Shown here: positions 17,171 through 25,406 of the stretch, in pieces
Position numbering within the stretch: the stretch's first letter is position 1
Layout: every line of letters begins with the position of its first letter
Assembly: GCA_040414495.1 (NCBI GenBank)
Contig: JBEDUI010000239.1
Location: 1-64,000, forward strand
Length of the DNA stretch: 64,000 nucleotides
DNA from: DATAVB01 sp040414495
GTDB taxonomy: Bacteria > Actinomycetota > Actinomycetes > Mycobacteriales > QHCD01
Direction of reading: 5' to 3'
Translations under genes and position numbers: made by a program
The notes under the pieces: generated by a model
Told to the model about the DNA's origin: nothing
Database searches by the model: none
Seen by the model: only the letters and a program-made list of their open reading frames with translations

Positions 17171-18292
17171 GTGACAAACCGGGGTTCAGGTCGAGGGCGG
17201 CCGACGCGTGAGCAGCTTGAGCGGCGTTCTGGTCGTCGTGCGCCAAGTCCGCGGGCGGCTTCGCGGCGCGCTGAAATCGTTGCCCCGGTACGGATGTTCG
17301 CCGCGACCGTACCCGGTCTGGCTGCGCTGACCACGCGCGAGCTCGCCGCCGCTGGTATTCGGGCGACCGGGTCGGGATCCGACGGCCGGTCCGACCTCGT
17401 GCTGTTCGAAGCGATCCCGGCCGCGCTGCGGGGTTTGCGGACCGTGGAGGACCTGTTCGTCGAGATCGGCCGTACTCTTCGGTCCGAAGGCGACCGTCCA
17501 CAGTGGATATCCAAGCGACTCTGGAAGCCGAATCGGCTGGAGACGGCGTTGCTGGCGCGGGCCCGGTCGCTGCCGCGGGCGCCGACGTACCGGGTGATCG
17601 CCCGGGTCCTGCAGGAACGCTCGTTCCTGCGTACCGAACTGCGCCGCGCCCTGGCCTCCATAGTGGAGCGCGACCGTCCACAGTGGAAGCCGGGCGACCC
17701 GGCGCAGTTGGAGATCTGGGTCAGTGAATACCGGGCCGGGCGGTTCGTGGCCGGGTTGCGCCTCACCGACGCCAGTACCCGCCAGCACGGCGGCCGCGAA
17801 CAGGAACGTTCTGGCGCGCTGCGTCCGGCCGTCGCCGCGGCGATGGTGAGCCTGGCCGGGACGCCGGGAAGCTTGCTGGATCCCTGCTGTGGCTCCGGCA
17901 CGATCCTGGCCGAGGCCCGGTCTGCGGGTTGGTCGGTCAGCGGTTCGGACATCGATTCGAAGGCGGTCGCGGTGGCCAGCCGCAACCTCGGTCCCGATGT
18001 GCCGGTCGATCGGGCCGACGCGCGCCGGCTGGACCTACCCGAGGCCAGCGTGGACGCGTGCGTGAGCAACCTGCCGTTCGGCCGGCAGTACGACGTAGCC
18101 GAGCCGATGGACGATTGGTTGCGCGCGGTGCTGTCCGAGCTGGCCCGGGTCACTCGGCCCGGCGGGCGGATCGTGCTGCTGGCCCCGAAGATCCCGGCCG
18201 TGGTCGTCCCGAAATCGCTGCGCCAGACCGAACGGCATTCGATCACGCTGTTGGGGACGAGGACGACGATCTGGGCCTACGCCCGCCGCTAA
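17171..18292 (+). CDS. THUMP-domain RNA guanine-N2 methyltransferase-like protein
   Basis: Predicted 373 residues. A basic, Arg-rich tail (1-40) is followed by a THUMP-like RNA-binding region (about 42-190) and a Rossmann methyltransferase (about 205-373) with SAM motif LLDPCCGSGTILAEA, an acidic GSDIDSKAV and the catalytic-type motif SNLPFGRQY (the NPPY/NLPF motif of N2-guanosine methylation). It belongs with the RlmL/Trm14/TrmG10-type enzymes that modify rRNA or tRNA; the exact target base is not predictable. GTG 17171 is only 10 bases after the palindromic element, leaving almost no leader; ATG 17294 (MFAATVPGL) is a possible later start that would drop the basic tail. Confidence 0.8.
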   Translation: MTNRGSGRGRPTREQLERRSGRRAPSPRAASRRAEIVAPVRMFAATVPGLAALTTRELAAAGIRATGSGSDGRSDLVLFEAIPAALRGLRTVEDLFVEIGRTLRSEGDRPQWISKRLWKPNRLETALLARARSLPRAPTYRVIARVLQERSFLRTELRRALASIVERDRPQWKPGDPAQLEIWVSEYRAGRFVAGLRLTDASTRQHGGREQERSGALRPAVAAAMVSLAGTPGSLLDPCCGSGTILAEARSAGWSVSGSDIDSKAVAVASRNLGPDVPVDRADARRLDLPEASVDACVSNLPFGRQYDVAEPMDDWLRAVLSELARVTRPGGRIVLLAPKIPAVVVPKSLRQTERHSITLLGTRTTIWAYARR

Positions 18293-18356
18293 ATCTTTGG
18301 GCGCGCACCGCCGCAACCCACCAAACCCCGGCGGCCCCGCCCCAGCCCACCACCAC

Positions 18357-18403
18357 GCCGCGTGTGACTCTGCTCCAAGGAGTGGAGCAGAGTCACACGC
18401 GGC
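18357..18403. terminator. Perfect 20-bp hairpin between convergent genes
   Basis: Arms 18357-18376 and 18384-18403 pair perfectly over 20 bp around a 7-base loop (AAGGAGT). It lies between two convergent genes, 65 bases after one stop and 140 before the other, so it probably ends transcription from both sides. There is no U tract. The rest of the 18293-18541 gap shows no gene. Confidence 0.75.
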
Positions 18404-18541
18404 AGCGGACTACCCAAGCGGGGCGGGCGCGCGAGACGACCGAGCGGGATGCGGCACTGGCGAACGAGGAAGCGCTAGCGGCCCCACGCCGCAGGACCCG
18501 CACCCACGTCGCAAGCCGGCAAGACCGAAGCGAGCCGAAGC

Positions 18542-19810
18542 CTAAGCGAGCGGCGGCGCGATCTGCTCGAACCACTGCAGCGCCGCGGTCAGGCCATGCC
18601 GCCCGGAGTCCAGGTGCCCGTAGTCACCCAGATCGACAACCGGGGCATCCGCGCCATTGCGGGCCAACGCGCTCTGACAGCTGTACGCGTTGGCGATCGC
18701 GACCTGCTCATCGCTGTGCGCGGCGTAAATCCGGGTCGGCACCCGCGGCGCCCAGCCGGTGCAGGACGTGTCGTTCATCCGCAGCTCCGCCGCGAATCGA
18801 CCGGTCGGATGCTCCAGCATATCCAGGAATTTCGGCGTGAAAAGCTGCTGGACCGAGTCCGGCAATGCCGCGAATATCTCGCCGTCCTCGTGCTGTCCAT
18901 TGTAGAGCGGAGCGACCGTCTTATCGTACGGCGGCTGAAAAGTCTCGCTAGGCGAATCGTACAAATGATAAATTCGATTCCACGCGGTCACCAGATACGC
19001 CGTATAAAAGGCGGAATCCTTCGGATCCAGCCGGCCATCGAAAATCGCCGGAATTTCAGCGTGCTCGATATCGTACGGCCCGCTGATCGGCGCCAACGCG
19101 GCCAACCGCAGACCCGGCACCGCGCCCGATTGCAACGCCTTACCCACGAACATTGCCGCCGCGCCACCCTGCGAAAAGCCGGTCACCAAAATGCGCGAAT
19201 CAAAACCGCGGTGCACCCGATGCGAAAACACAAATGCGGCCCGCAACAGATCCGTCGAGGCCGACGTCTCCGACGCCCCATGCATATACGGGTGCGCACC
19301 TGGCCCGAGACCGAGACCGAGGTAATCCGGCGCCACCACGGCATAACCGGCCGAGCCGAGCTGCAATCCCTCCGGCGACGCGCCGTTGTCGCCGACCGAA
19401 GGCGCCTCGTCGGCCCCGGCCATGGTGCCGTGGGTGTAGTTGATGACCCGCAGCCGCCGCTCGTTGTTGCGGGGAACGACGACCAGTCCGCTCGCGGTCG
19501 TCGGCCGACCGGCCACATCTATCGTCCGGTAGACGATTCGGTACGCATCCACGCCGTACCGCACCCGCGTCGTATCGAATTCATTGTCCTTCAACACCGC
19601 GGTCACGTCCTGCGGGGACAGGCGCTGCACCCGTTCCGCCGACACAATGCTGCCGCGCGTCGAATGCGCCGACACATGTGCCGCAGCCCGCGCCGACGCC
19701 GTGCCCGGACTAGCAGCAAACGCGGTCGCCGATCCGCCCAATACCACCGCCGCGCAGACGACAGCAGAAATTGCCTTCAGTGCCTGAGATTTCGTACGAG
19801 AAATGTCCAT
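18542..19810 (-). CDS. Secreted alpha/beta hydrolase (lipase-like)
   Basis: Predicted 422 residues. A signal peptide (MDISRTKSQALKAISAVVC then a hydrophobic run ending ATAFAA) directs export. The core is an alpha/beta hydrolase: oxyanion region NYTHGTMAG, APDYLGLGLG, nucleophile elbow GFSQGGAAA (serine), a late aspartate in YAAHSDEQV and a histidine in DYGHLDSG. It resembles actinobacterial secretory lipases (LIP-type) that cleave esters or acylglycerols; the substrate is not known. It ends opposite the THUMP methyltransferase and is separate from the serA group, which is 81 bases upstream on the same strand. Confidence 0.82.
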   Translation of the reverse strand: MDISRTKSQALKAISAVVCAAVVLGGSATAFAASPGTASARAAAHVSAHSTRGSIVSAERVQRLSPQDVTAVLKDNEFDTTRVRYGVDAYRIVYRTIDVAGRPTTASGLVVVPRNNERRLRVINYTHGTMAGADEAPSVGDNGASPEGLQLGSAGYAVVAPDYLGLGLGPGAHPYMHGASETSASTDLLRAAFVFSHRVHRGFDSRILVTGFSQGGAAAMFVGKALQSGAVPGLRLAALAPISGPYDIEHAEIPAIFDGRLDPKDSAFYTAYLVTAWNRIYHLYDSPSETFQPPYDKTVAPLYNGQHEDGEIFAALPDSVQQLFTPKFLDMLEHPTGRFAAELRMNDTSCTGWAPRVPTRIYAAHSDEQVAIANAYSCQSALARNGADAPVVDLGDYGHLDSGRHGLTAALQWFEQIAPPLA

Positions 19811-19891
19811 GCACCGAAGCTAGGCGGCCCGCCGGCTCCAGCCAGGAGTTCTGGACCGCCTATCCAGGTGGGGTTTTCTCCCGTATGACGA

Positions 19892-21109
19892 TTAACGCTT
19901 GACCGGCAGCGCGCGCAACCGGATCGTCTCGGGCAGCGACTCCAATTCGGCCCGCAGCGCCTCAGTGAAATTGGCCGAGATATCAGTCAGCAGATAACCG
20001 ATGTCGTCACGGGTGGCCAACTGCTGCGAGTCGACGTTCACCCCGTGCTGGGCCAAAACCGCGTTCACCGCGGCCAACACACCCGGGACGTTGTGGTGTA
20101 CGTAAACCAACCGGCAGCCACCGGACGCGCCCTCCGGCGTCAACGCCGGCAGGTTGACGCTCATCGTGCTGGCACCGGAAGCGGCGTAATCGATCAGCTT
20201 GCCGGCCACGTACCGCCCGATGTCCTCCTGCGCTTCCTCGGTGGAACCACCGATGTGTGGGGTGAGGATGACGTTCGGCAAGCCACGCAGTTCGGAAACG
20301 AACGGGTCGTTCGAGCTTTTCGGCTCGGACGGAAATACGTCGATGGCCGCGCCGGCCAGGTGACCGGACTCGATGTGCGCCCGCAGCGCGTCATGGTCGA
20401 CGGTGAAGCCACGGGACAGATTCAAAAACAGCGATCCGGGAACCATCCGCGCGAACTCGGATTCGCCGAACAACCCGACGTTTCCGGGGCGACCGTCCAC
20501 ATGCAACGTCACGATGTCGACCGATTCGAGCAGCTCGTCCATCGAGGCGCAGCGCCGGGCATTTCCCAACGCCAATTTGTCGCCGGTGTCGTAAAAGGCG
20601 ACCGACATACCCAGCGCCTCGGCCACGACGGACAACTGCGAGCCGATATTCCCGTACCCGACAATTCCCAGCCGCCGGCCGCGAATTTCGTGCGCGCCGG
20701 CCGCGGATTTGTTCCACTCGCCGGCGTGCATTCCGGCATTCTTGTCGGTCAGCCGGCGGGTCAGCGAGATGATCTCGCCGATCGCCAACTCGACCACGCT
20801 CCGGGTGTTGGAGAACGGCGCATTGAACGCGATAACGCCGCGGTGCGCGGCCGCGCTCAGGTCGATCTGGTTGGTGCCGATGCAGAACGCGCCGACCGCC
20901 TGCAGGTCCGGGCTGTGCTCCAGCACCTCCTCGGTGATGGTCGTCTGCGAGCGGATGCCGAGCAGCTGTACGCCGCGCAGCCGCTCGATCAACTCCTCCG
21001 GTCCGAACGCGCGACTCTCCTGCTCGACGTGATGTCCGGCCGCTTGAAGCAATTCCACCGCTACCGGATGAATACGCTCCAGCAGCACGACGTTAAGTCC
21101 GGCAGTCAC
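19892..21109 (-). CDS. serA: D-3-phosphoglycerate dehydrogenase, E. coli-type
   Basis: Predicted 405 residues, matching the short SerA form (about 410) and not the 530-residue mycobacterial form. Catalytic domain halves flank a NAD-binding Rossmann region (GIVGYGNIGSQ), with the active-site Arg/Glu/His pattern in SRGFTVD, AIDVFPSEP and LTPHIGGST. A C-terminal ACT domain (from about residue 330, VYVHHNVPGVLAAVNAVL) would bind serine for feedback inhibition. It oxidises 3-phosphoglycerate in serine synthesis. It overlaps the upstream dehydrogenase gene by four bases, so it is the last gene of a three-gene operon. Confidence 0.9.
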   Translation of the reverse strand: MTAGLNVVLLERIHPVAVELLQAAGHHVEQESRAFGPEELIERLRGVQLLGIRSQTTITEEVLEHSPDLQAVGAFCIGTNQIDLSAAAHRGVIAFNAPFSNTRSVVELAIGEIISLTRRLTDKNAGMHAGEWNKSAAGAHEIRGRRLGIVGYGNIGSQLSVVAEALGMSVAFYDTGDKLALGNARRCASMDELLESVDIVTLHVDGRPGNVGLFGESEFARMVPGSLFLNLSRGFTVDHDALRAHIESGHLAGAAIDVFPSEPKSSNDPFVSELRGLPNVILTPHIGGSTEEAQEDIGRYVAGKLIDYAASGASTMSVNLPALTPEGASGGCRLVYVHHNVPGVLAAVNAVLAQHGVNVDSQQLATRDDIGYLLTDISANFTEALRAELESLPETIRLRALPVKR

Positions 21110-22086
21110 CGATCATCTCCACTTTCGGTTGCGGGTGCGTTCAGCACACGTACAGGCGAACCGGCCAGGAACGCGGCGATGCATTCGACCATGCCCTCGT
21201 ACCATCCACGGTACGTCGCGTCGGTCACGAAGCCGATGTGCGGGCTGAGGATGGTGTTCGGGGCGGTCAGCAGTGGGTGGCCGGGCGGCAACGGCTCCTC
21301 GTCATACACATCGAGCGCGGCCCCGGCGATGCTCCCTTCGTGCAAGGCTTTCAGCAGCGCGTCGCCGTCGATGATCGGCCCGCGCGAGGTGTTGACCAGG
21401 TACGCGGTGGGCTTCATCATGGCCAGCTCGGTCGCACCGATCAGGCCGCGGGTGCGTTTGCTGAGCACGGTGTGCACGGACAGTACGTCGGAACGGGCGA
21501 ACAGCTCGTCCTTCTCGACCCGGGTCACCCCGACCGCCGCGGCCTGCTCGGCGGTCAGGTTCGCGCTCCATGCGATGACCTGCATGTCGAAGGCCAACCC
21601 GACCTTCGCGACCCGTGTTCCGAGCCGGCCCAGGCCCAGTACGCCCAGCGTCCGCCCGGCCAGGTCGAGACCGATGGTGTGCTGCCAGCCGCCGGCGCGC
21701 ATCCGAGCATCTTCGGCCGGAATGTGCCGGAGCAGGCCGAGGATCAGGGCCCAGGTCAGTTCGGCCGTCGACCCGGTAGCCCCGTTGCCGGCCCCGCACA
21801 CGGTGATACCGAGCTCGCGGGCCGCGGCCATGTCGATCGAGGCGTTGCGCAGGCCGGCCGTGACGATCAGCTTGAGCCTCGGTAGGCGGGCCAGCAGGGA
21901 ACGGCGGAACGGCGTCCGCTCGCGCATCGCCAGCACGACGTCGAACTCCGCTAGTCGTTCGACCAGCGCGTCCTCGTCGGTCAGGTGGTCGTCGTAGAAG
22001 ACGACCTCGGTGTCCGGCAGCGACGACCAATCCCCGTACGACGGCCCGACCCGTTGGTAGTCATCGAGCCCGGCGACTCGTGTCAC
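21106..22086 (-). CDS. NAD-dependent D-2-hydroxyacid dehydrogenase
   Basis: Predicted 326 residues. Rossmann motif LGVLGLGRLGTRVA, active-site region NTSRGPIID, ALDVYDEEPLP with the catalytic Glu, and LSPHIGFVTD with the catalytic His place it in the D-isomer 2-hydroxyacid dehydrogenase family. The N-terminus reads GLDDYQRVG, typical of a subgroup without a defined substrate. It lacks an ACT domain, unlike its downstream neighbour. GTG 22086 overlaps the panE-like stop and its own stop overlaps serA, so the three are translated together and probably act on related 2-keto or 2-hydroxy acids. Confidence 0.87.
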   Translation of the reverse strand: MTRVAGLDDYQRVGPSYGDWSSLPDTEVVFYDDHLTDEDALVERLAEFDVVLAMRERTPFRRSLLARLPRLKLIVTAGLRNASIDMAAARELGITVCGAGNGATGSTAELTWALILGLLRHIPAEDARMRAGGWQHTIGLDLAGRTLGVLGLGRLGTRVAKVGLAFDMQVIAWSANLTAEQAAAVGVTRVEKDELFARSDVLSVHTVLSKRTRGLIGATELAMMKPTAYLVNTSRGPIIDGDALLKALHEGSIAGAALDVYDEEPLPPGHPLLTAPNTILSPHIGFVTDATYRGWYEGMVECIAAFLAGSPVRVLNAPATESGDDR

Positions 22087-23078
22087 GGCTGCTCCTTGAA
22101 CTGCTTGACGGTCGCGGCGAACTCCGCCCGCGTCACGGTCCCGGGCGCCGCGCCATCGGCGGCCAGCCGATTGGCCCAGACCTGCAGCGCCTCGTTCACC
22201 GGCGTCGGAACGCCGTACCGGTGGCCGAGCATGGCGATCTCGCCGTTGAGGTAGTCGGCCTCGATCGAACCGGTACCGCGCAGCAGGCTCTGCCGCGACG
22301 AGCTGCCGACCCGCTGGTGCCCGTCAATCTGGCCGATCCGCAGCTCGTCCCCGATCCGGCCATCGACCGCCGCGTCATCGGCGACGGTCAGCCCGGCCGC
22401 GTCCAGGGCGGCGCGCCCCTCGGCCCTCGCTTCGGTGATGATGTCGGCTACGTCGTCGGTGCCCAGCGCCGCGTCGACCGCGTTGGCCAGGTTGCCCAGC
22501 AGCTTGTGGTATTTCCAGGCCATGACGTCGGGTCGGACGACCGAGGCGAAGGCGCTGGCCGAGATGTCGGCCGCCACCTGTTCGGCCACGGCGTCGGCAC
22601 CGGTGGGAAACCGGCCGATATCGAGCACTCCGCGCAGCGGCGTGCCCTCGGCCACCACCACTCCCGGTTGCAGATGGGTCGCCGGCACCCGTACGTACAT
22701 CCCGTAGACATTGCGGAACGACCGCAACGCCAGCCGTTCGGACTCGACGCCGTTCTGTGCGCATACCACCGGCAGCAGGCCGGCCGGCGAACCGTCGCTG
22801 ACCGGGCGCCGGGCCAGCTCGACCAGAGCCGATTCGGTGTCCTGGGTCTTGACCGCCAACAGGAGTACGTCGTCCGGTTGCAGGGTCAGGTCCGAGATCG
22901 CGGCCGCGGGCGCGGCGATCGTCTCGGCGCCGTCCGGAGTCAGCAGCCGTAGGCCGTCCCGGCGCAGCGCGGCCAGATGCGCCCCACGCGCCACCAATAC
23001 GACATCCCGGCCGTGGCGCGCCAGTTCGCCGCCAATAGCTCCTCCGATGGCACCGGCTCCCACGACCACATAGCGCAT
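22083..23078 (-). CDS. Ketopantoate reductase family protein
   Basis: Predicted 331 residues. The N-terminal GAGAIGGAIGGELARHG is the NADPH Rossmann motif; VKTQDTESAL and VCAQNGVESE carry conserved active-site residues; K in WKYHKLLGNLANA is the likely catalytic lysine; and RGTGSIEADYLNGEI is the ApbA/PanE C-terminal signature. Family members reduce 2-dehydropantoate for pantothenate synthesis, but the family is broad and the operon with two 2-hydroxyacid dehydrogenases could mean another substrate. First gene of the operon; no strong ribosome binding site precedes ATG 23078. Confidence 0.82.
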   Translation of the reverse strand: MRYVVVGAGAIGGAIGGELARHGRDVVLVARGAHLAALRRDGLRLLTPDGAETIAAPAAAISDLTLQPDDVLLLAVKTQDTESALVELARRPVSDGSPAGLLPVVCAQNGVESERLALRSFRNVYGMYVRVPATHLQPGVVVAEGTPLRGVLDIGRFPTGADAVAEQVAADISASAFASVVRPDVMAWKYHKLLGNLANAVDAALGTDDVADIITEARAEGRAALDAAGLTVADDAAVDGRIGDELRIGQIDGHQRVGSSSRQSLLRGTGSIEADYLNGEIAMLGHRYGVPTPVNEALQVWANRLAADGAAPGTVTRAEFAATVKQFKEQP

Positions 23079-23183
23079 ATCGCCATCATTCCAAAGGAGG
23101 TGCGGTCGTAGTACCTGGTATCTGGTGCCTCCCGCCGGCGGGTGACACGCATCTCACCCGTCGGCCGCACCGGTCCCCGCATT

Positions 23184-23453
23184 GCAGCGAACGTGACATC
23201 AGGGCGTTTCGGGAACGTTCCCAGCCAGCCTGGTGTCACGCTCGCTGCACAACCGCAGCTGGCCGCGACGGAGTTCGCCGCCGGTGCAGCGAACGTGACA
23301 TCACGGTCGGACGCGACCTCCGCAAACCACCCTGGCGTCACGCTCGCTGCAAAAAGCGTTAGTCGTCGCCACAGATATTGACCGTCACTGCAGCGAACGT
23401 GACATCAGGGCGTTTTGGGAACGTTCCCAGCCACCCAGGTGTCACGTTCGGTG
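23184..23453. repeat. Three palindromic repeats of the GCAGCGARCGTGAC family
   Basis: Three units of about 65 bases at 23184-23248, 23286-23350 and 23390-23453, spaced about 103 bases start to start. Each begins GCAGCGAACGTGACATCA and ends with the near-complement GTGTCACGCTCGCTGC (GCGTCACGCTCGCTGC in unit 2), so each can fold on itself. Units 1 and 3 carry the inner palindrome GGGAACGTTCCC. The open frames across this stretch are by-products of the repeat. The same family recurs at 52392-52750. Confidence 0.85.
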
Positions 23454-23465
23454 AAGAATTGGCGC

Positions 23466-23612
23466 GGTCAGCCAGTCAGCCCCGTCAGCTGTGGGACGAG
23501 CCGGTCAGCCGGTCAGCTGCGAGACGGCGCCGCCAATCGGTCAGCTGCGAATTGGCACAGTCAACCGGTCGACTGCGAGACCGCACCGGAAAACGGTCAG
23601 CTCGCAGCGGGC
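23466..23612. repeat. Short degenerate direct repeats (CGGTCAGCTGCGA)
   Basis: Four to five imperfect units of about 28-36 bases built on CGGTCAGCTGCGAGAC, running into the 3' end of the patatin gene (stop at 23597). The last unit overlaps the patatin C-terminal codons. No protein-coding sense on the forward strand. Confidence 0.6.
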
Positions 23613-24592
23613 GCCGGAAAACGGGCGGCGAGGAATTTGCGCGCGGCGGCCCGGCCGTTTTCGTACAACCGCTGCTGTGTCGCCGCATCAATGTCGAAGT
23701 CGACCGAATCCACGTGCAGGCAGTCGACAAAAATCGTGCGGGCCGTGACGCCTTCGTCGTCGAGATGGTAGGCGTCATGCGCGCCCAGCAGCGTGCGCAG
23801 ACAACCCTGCAGCAGGTCGACGGTGTTGTCGATCTGGTGCGCCGCCTGCCGGGCATCCGGCCGGGCCGACAGCTTGATGCCGAACGTCGGCCAACGCGGC
23901 GGAAGCCCGTCGGTCCGATCGAACGCGTCGACCGGGAAATTGGAAAGCAGTCCACCGTCGACCAACGTCACCGCGCCGCCCCCACCCGGTCCGGTCGCCA
24001 GCTGGGCCGGCCGGTAATAAAACGGAATCGACATCGACGCGCGTACGGATTCCACAATGGACTGTTCATCGGCCTCGAGCCCGTAATAATGGAAATCCCA
24101 CGGCAGCCGGACCAACCGGCCGCGGGACAGGTCGCTGGCCATGACGACGAGCCGGTACCGCTGGGACGGCGGCAACGACGTGCCCTCGTCATCGTCAATC
24201 CGCAGCTGACCCCAGGTCGTAATTCCGACCTTCTCCAATTCGGCCGACAGCCATTCGATCAGGTATTCGCCTTTGTAAATTCCCTCGGACACCATCAATT
24301 CCAGCGCCTTACCCGGCGGGCCGAGTCGGTCGAGCACCGCGCCGTCGCGGAATTTCCGGTAATCCAGCGCCCGCATCACGTCGACGATGCCGGACAGCGG
24401 TCGCCCTGCCGCCTGGTACGTCGCGGCCAGCGCGCCGACGATCGCGCCGGCCGAGGTACCCGCGATCCGCGGAAAATGCAGTCCCTGCTCGGCCAATTCG
24501 ACGATCGCGCCGGCCAGACCGATTCCTTTGACCCCGCCGCCTTCCAGCACCAGGTCGGCACTGGCCGCGGGCACCTGCACGCTGCTGTCCAT
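23597..24592 (-). CDS. Patatin-like phospholipase
   Basis: Predicted 331 residues. Oxyanion-hole motif GGGVKG (18-23), nucleophile Ser47 in GTSAG, and the catalytic aspartate D212 in VDGG give an intact Ser-Asp dyad. Patatin-fold enzymes cleave acyl chains from phospholipids; the protein has no signal peptide, so it is probably cytosolic or loosely membrane bound. I place the start at ATG 24592 (MDSSVQVP), since the longer frame from 24679 adds residues without family resemblance and would read across the neighbour's upstream region. The ribosome site is weak (AACGGGACA). The C-terminus ends inside short direct repeats. It is divergent from the VOC gene. Confidence 0.85.
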   Translation of the reverse strand: MDSSVQVPAASADLVLEGGGVKGIGLAGAIVELAEQGLHFPRIAGTSAGAIVGALAATYQAAGRPLSGIVDVMRALDYRKFRDGAVLDRLGPPGKALELMVSEGIYKGEYLIEWLSAELEKVGITTWGQLRIDDDEGTSLPPSQRYRLVVMASDLSRGRLVRLPWDFHYYGLEADEQSIVESVRASMSIPFYYRPAQLATGPGGGGAVTLVDGGLLSNFPVDAFDRTDGLPPRWPTFGIKLSARPDARQAAHQIDNTVDLLQGCLRTLLGAHDAYHLDDEGVTARTIFVDCLHVDSVDFDIDAATQQRLYENGRAAARKFLAARFPAPAAS

Positions 24593-24751
24593 GACGTGTC
24601 CCGTTCGCTCGGTTAGGCGGCCATTGTCCACCAACGAACGTGTCACGAACCACCATTTCCGGTAACCGTATGCGCACAAATGAGTACGCGGCAGCCGCCG
24701 CCCAGCTCAGCGATCATGTGGGGACAAGGCTGCTGCCGGAATGGAGCAATC

Positions 24752-25231
24752 ATGACTGAACCTGCGGAACAGATCGATTACGCCAATCTCCCCGCGCCCG
24801 ACTCGGGCTTTGTGGTCACGATGTTCATCACCGTCCGCAAGGTCGCACGGTCCCGGGATTTCTACTCGCGGGTCCTGGGCGGCACCGTCGTCCTGCCCGA
24901 GAACCCCTGCATCGTCAAGCTGTCCAATACGTGGATCATCATGAATCCCGGCGGGCCACCCACGCCGGACAAGCCCGATATCTCGGTGGTCAATTACGAG
25001 CCCGGCGATACGACCTCGATGTTCCTCAACCTACGGGTCGCCGATATTCAGGCCCGTTACGAGGAGTGGAAGGGCAAAGGCGCGGAATTCCTCACGCCGC
25101 CGATCGACCGGGGGGCCGAGATCCGCTGCTATATGCGGGATCCGGACGGCTATCTCATCGAGGTCGGCCAAGCCACCGGGCTGCTGCAGGGAAAGCTCGC
25201 CGAAAAACGACCCGAGGACCTGCCCGGCTGA
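24752..25231 (+). CDS. VOC (glyoxalase/bleomycin-resistance fold) protein
   Basis: Predicted 159 residues. Two beta-alpha-beta-beta-beta modules: FITVRKVARSRDFYSRVLGG in the first and FLNLRVADIQARYEEWKGKG with YMRDPDGYLIEVGQ in the second, the last glutamate being the usual metal ligand. The family includes lyases, dioxygenases and binding proteins, so the reaction is not predictable. ATG 24752 follows GGAATGGAGC; the open frame further upstream (from 24680) overlaps the divergent promoter region. A monocistronic gene by spacing. Confidence 0.82.
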   Translation: MTEPAEQIDYANLPAPDSGFVVTMFITVRKVARSRDFYSRVLGGTVVLPENPCIVKLSNTWIIMNPGGPPTPDKPDISVVNYEPGDTTSMFLNLRVADIQARYEEWKGKGAEFLTPPIDRGAEIRCYMRDPDGYLIEVGQATGLLQGKLAEKRPEDLPG

Positions 25232-25406
25232 TCCGGCCTGCCCGACTGTCCACAGTGGACTGCCGAGGATGGCCGGGGCGGGCGAGGGTTCAGCCGGTGC
25301 TGGCGGGCGGGCAAGGCCTCAACAGCGCCGGGCGGCGTCAAGAGGTCAGCCGCTGCTGGGCGAGGGTAGATCCGTATGCGGGGGTCGATCGGTACGCGGC
25401 GGGCGA

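Noticed and set aside
17497..17687. Protein-level DRPQW duplication in the THUMP methyltransferase
   Set aside because: The likeness is explained by two copies of the TCCACNGTGGA DNA palindrome read in the same frame, not by a domain repeat.
23142..23771. Several open frames across the palindromic repeats
   Set aside because: They translate the repeats themselves, overlap each other on both strands, and lack ribosome sites.
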